DNA of 64,000 bases. Origin: Deltaproteobacteria bacterium. GTDB lineage: Bacteria > Desulfobacterota > Desulfomonilia > UBA1062. A program made the position numbers and the translations under genes. The first letter of the stretch is position 1; each line of letters begins with the position of its first letter. The stretch covers positions 114,449-178,448 of the forward strand of contig WFSG01000032.1 of the NCBI GenBank assembly GCA_015486075.1. Direction: 5' to 3'. The notes beneath the pieces are model-generated. The model ran no database searches, was not told where the DNA came from, and saw only the letters and a program-made list of their open reading frames with translations. Of the stretch, positions 62,116 through 64,000 are shown in pieces.

Positions 62116-63246
62116 TTAATTACCTGTATTGGAGGTAATGCTTCTATAGATATCTATATGTTTCTTGGATATTGCCTGCCATGATACAACGCTTTTTATC
62201 TTTTTCCTCTTGTTTTCAAGCGTGTTGATGTCCAAGCCTGTTCTAAGTGCCTTTACGATGTTCCTAGCGAGATCGTGTTCGTCACCAGGCTTGAAAAGGA
62301 AGCCATCTTTATCATGGTTTACCCATACCCTATTTGCCTCTATATCGGTTACCACGGGAATCAGTCCAGCAGCAATGGCTTCCAGTAGGGCGATGGAGGT
62401 GCCGTCTGCTCTGGCGGTTGAAACAAAGATCTTTGCCTCGTTTGCTAGCCTTGCAATTTCATGGTTGTCTAACTCTCCGAGGAAATCAGGGCCTTCTTTC
62501 ATACACAGTTTGTTTGCCAGGTGCTTGAGGTAGCCTAGTTGCGAACCGCTTCCGGCAATCTTGAACCTTGCTTCCGGAATTTTATCCCTTACAAGGGGAA
62601 TACTTTTTATGAGTGTTTCAACGTCGTACACTGGCTCAAGACTCCTAGTGTAAATAATAGATGGCTGCTCCCTGTTAGGCCTTATGTTGAAAAACATATC
62701 GTCAACACCTGAGGGTACCATCATGGCGTTCTTAAGTGCCTCAATCCGTCTCATTGCTGGAGATACAACTACCAAAAATTTTGAGAGATTTACTGCAAGA
62801 TTAAAGATCCATTTTATTGGCAGTGTACTGCTTATCCTTATATCCATGCCACGTGCCGTATTCACGACCGGTATCCGGGTGATAAGGCCGGTTAGGGAGG
62901 CAATTAATCCTGTTGGCACAATCCAGTGGCCATGGATTACGTCGGGTTTTTCTTTTGATGCTATCCTTAAGGCACCTATGGTTCCGGATAGCATGTACAC
63001 TAGCATGGAGAGTACTGGTATGCCTGTAGATTGACCGAGTGTTTTATTTCCACTGGGATACTTGAATCGGTAGACCCTGATTCCATCTATCTTCTCAAAT
63101 AAAGGCTCTTCGGAAAACACCCTTGGTGTAAGTACCACGATTTCGTTTTCCACTTTCGCAAGCTCTTTCGAGAGCCTTAGGATGAATATTCCATGGCGTG
63201 GCTTCAATCTGGAAGGAAAGCAGTTTGAGATCATGAGTATCTTCAA
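62116..63246 (-). CDS. Glycosyltransferase family 4 protein
   Basis: 376 residues, GT-B fold. MKILMISNCFPSRLKPRHGI and FILRLSKELAK at the start, then IIYTRSLEPVYDVETLIKSI and ARADGTSIALLEAIAAGLIP with the E-x7-E-like donor site. Related to WcaC/PimB-like transferases. GGGGG precedes the ATG. It is the first gene of the glycan cluster, 162 bases ahead of the flippase gene, and divergent from the acyl-CoA dehydrogenase gene. Confidence 0.92.
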   Translation of the reverse strand: MKILMISNCFPSRLKPRHGIFILRLSKELAKVENEIVVLTPRVFSEEPLFEKIDGIRVYRFKYPSGNKTLGQSTGIPVLSMLVYMLSGTIGALRIASKEKPDVIHGHWIVPTGLIASLTGLITRIPVVNTARGMDIRISSTLPIKWIFNLAVNLSKFLVVVSPAMRRIEALKNAMMVPSGVDDMFFNIRPNREQPSIIYTRSLEPVYDVETLIKSIPLVRDKIPEARFKIAGSGSQLGYLKHLANKLCMKEGPDFLGELDNHEIARLANEAKIFVSTARADGTSIALLEAIAAGLIPVVTDIEANRVWVNHDKDGFLFKPGDEHDLARNIVKALRTGLDINTLENKRKKIKSVVSWQAISKKHIDIYRSITSNTGN

Positions 63247-63605
63247 GTCAAGGCCCCCGTAAACCCTTAAGATCCTTGTTTGTGTTCTGTGATATGCATG
63301 GGCATTTAGGTTTTTGTTGCGAGGTTTCCTCCCACTGATTTTTTTCTATGGTGTTCTAAGTCTTTTATCTTGTACCTCGTTTTCATTCAACCGGCAGCCA
63401 ATATCTTATCTTTAGCTGGGAGCTAAATGCTTTTTCTTCCTTGACCTTATATCTCAAATACCCTGCACCTTCTTGTAACATATATAACCGCGATCGGGTA
63501 TAGTTACATTGACCCTAAATCTATTGACATGTCAATCGATGTTGAGTATAATAAAAGTAATTTCACGTTTTGTGAACATAATCAGTTGAGGGGGTTAAGC
63601 ATCTA
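63247..63605. other. Divergent intergenic region with a strong promoter
   Basis: About 360 bases. The right half holds a perfect-consensus promoter with an embedded palindrome for the acyl-CoA dehydrogenase gene. The left half is AT-rich and should contain the promoter of the glycan cluster, which I could not locate. No gene or structured RNA recognised. Confidence 0.5.
63523..63552 (+). promoter_or_regulatory. Perfect-consensus sigma-70 promoter with a palindromic operator
   Basis: TTGACA (63524-63529), exactly 17 nt, TATAAT (63547-63552). The -35 box is the left half of a 14-bp perfect palindrome, ATTGACATGTCAAT (63523-63536). A dimeric regulator bound there would cover the -35, so strong but repressible expression is likely; TetR-type repressors of fatty-acid genes are one candidate class (inference). 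Confidence 0.8.
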
Positions 63606-64000
63606 ATGTCACTTCTTGACGAGTATTATACTCAGGAACATGGTATTTTCAGGGAATCGGTGAGGCGTTTCTTTGAGAAGGAGGTAACGCCGTATGCTGA
63701 TGAGTGGGAGAAGGATGGTATTATTCCCAAGGATTTGTGGAAGAAGTTTGGTGCACAGGGTTTTTTATGTCCATGGTTGCCTGAGAAATACGGTGGTGTT
63801 GGTGCTGATTTTCTCTATTCTTTCATAGAGGTCGAGGAAGCTGCTAGGACGCATCTTGGAGGCTTTTTCTTCCCTCTTCATTCTGATATTGTTGTCCCTT
63901 ATATTTACAATTTTGGTAATGATGAGCAGAAGGATCGTTGGCTTCCTGGTTGTGTGACGGGTGATATTATAACGGCTGTTGCCATGACCGAGCCTGGTGC
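63606..64000 (+). CDS. Acyl-CoA dehydrogenase, N-terminal part (cut by the window end)
   Basis: The frame from the ATG at 63606 stays open to the end of the window (131 codons). It reads MSLLDEYYTQEHGIFRESVR, FFEKEVTPYADEWEKDG, FGAQGFLCPWLPEKYGGVGA and, near the end, ITAVAMTEPG, the FAD-contacting strand of acyl-CoA dehydrogenases. The family oxidises acyl-CoA thioesters to enoyl-CoA with electron-transfer flavoprotein. GAGGGGG lies 11 nt upstream. The gene begins a new transcription unit unrelated to the glycan cluster. Chain-length preference cannot be judged from this fragment. Confidence 0.93.
   Translation, partial: MSLLDEYYTQEHGIFRESVRRFFEKEVTPYADEWEKDGIIPKDLWKKFGAQGFLCPWLPEKYGGVGADFLYSFIEVEEAARTHLGGFFFPLHSDIVVPYIYNFGNDEQKDRWLPGCVTGDIITAVAMTEPG

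Noticed and set aside
1..64000. CRISPR arrays, rRNA, tRNA, insertion sequences, prophage
   Set aside because: No regularly spaced repeats, no tRNA T-loop pattern in the larger gaps, and no transposase, integrase or phage structural protein were recognised in any frame.

Overview
The window looks like a chromosomal segment of a Gram-negative, diderm bacterium of the Desulfobacterota (former Deltaproteobacteria) type. The pointers are a heme operon that ends in the siroheme-decarboxylation branch (an AhbC-type radical SAM enzyme) as in sulfate reducers, a Myxococcus MglA-like GTPase beside DUF4388 and TPR proteins, a double-Cache sensor, a sigma-54 two-component pair, LpxH (lipid A synthesis), SPOR and LapA domain proteins, and heavy use of AGG and ATA codons. 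The placement is an inference from gene content; no rRNA or tRNA gene is visible to test it. No CRISPR array, insertion sequence, integrase or phage gene was recognised.

Layout. (1) 1-8546: start of a secreted protein leaving the window on the minus strand, then a tightly coupled plus-strand operon: TPR/HTH protein, alpha/beta hydrolase, siroheme synthase domain, HemX-like membrane protein, hemA, hemC, fused cobA-hemD and ahbC, closed by a strong intrinsic terminator. Together these take glutamyl-tRNA towards uroporphyrinogen III, precorrin-2, siroheme and, with partners outside the window, heme. (2) 8548-15918: atpE and a sensor without an output domain on the minus strand; then a small membrane protein, a PAS histidine kinase and an NtrC-type regulator on the plus strand, followed by a small membrane protein with a sigma-54-like promoter and an AtpI-like protein. 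(3) 16271-30541: housekeeping and envelope genes: argS, SPOR protein, UDP-GlcNAc 2-epimerase, a cyclic-nucleotide-binding-fold protein, an RNA methyltransferase, slipin, M23 peptidase, lpxH, a TraB-family membrane protein, OppD/OppF ATPases, recD2 and a small Cys-rich unknown. (4) 30721-35085: TPR / MglA-like GTPase / TPR-zinc-ribbon / DUF4388 operon. (5) 35033-49760: recJ, a TIM-barrel isomerase, a CLC protein with CBS domains, a short gene for ribosomal protein THX, DUF2889, an NfeD-type protease, a type-4 uracil-DNA glycosylase, coaBC, a lipoprotein, an MBL hydrolase, ald, rnr, a small kinase-fold protein and a LapA-like protein. (6) 49976-53602: hrcA-grpE-dnaK behind a sigma-70 promoter and a CIRCE operator. 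(7) 53724-63246: a minus-strand surface-glycan cluster (four glycosyltransferases, an AsnB-type amidotransferase, a large methyltransferase, a Wzx-type flippase). (8) 63524-64000: a perfect-consensus promoter containing a palindrome, driving an acyl-CoA dehydrogenase cut by the window end.

Nothing in the window is clearly a new defence or mobile system. The best leads are regulatory or small: a 35-codon THX gene, a perfect 32-bp palindrome beside it, a possible sigma-54 promoter with an upstream inverted repeat next to the NtrC-type gene, a structured intergenic region upstream of the CLC gene, the output-less Cache sensor beside a detached atpE, a minimal kinase-fold protein, and a methyltransferase with a long unassigned C-terminus. 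Starts were chosen by reading ribosome-binding sites and family N-termini; all domain calls are by eye, without searches.
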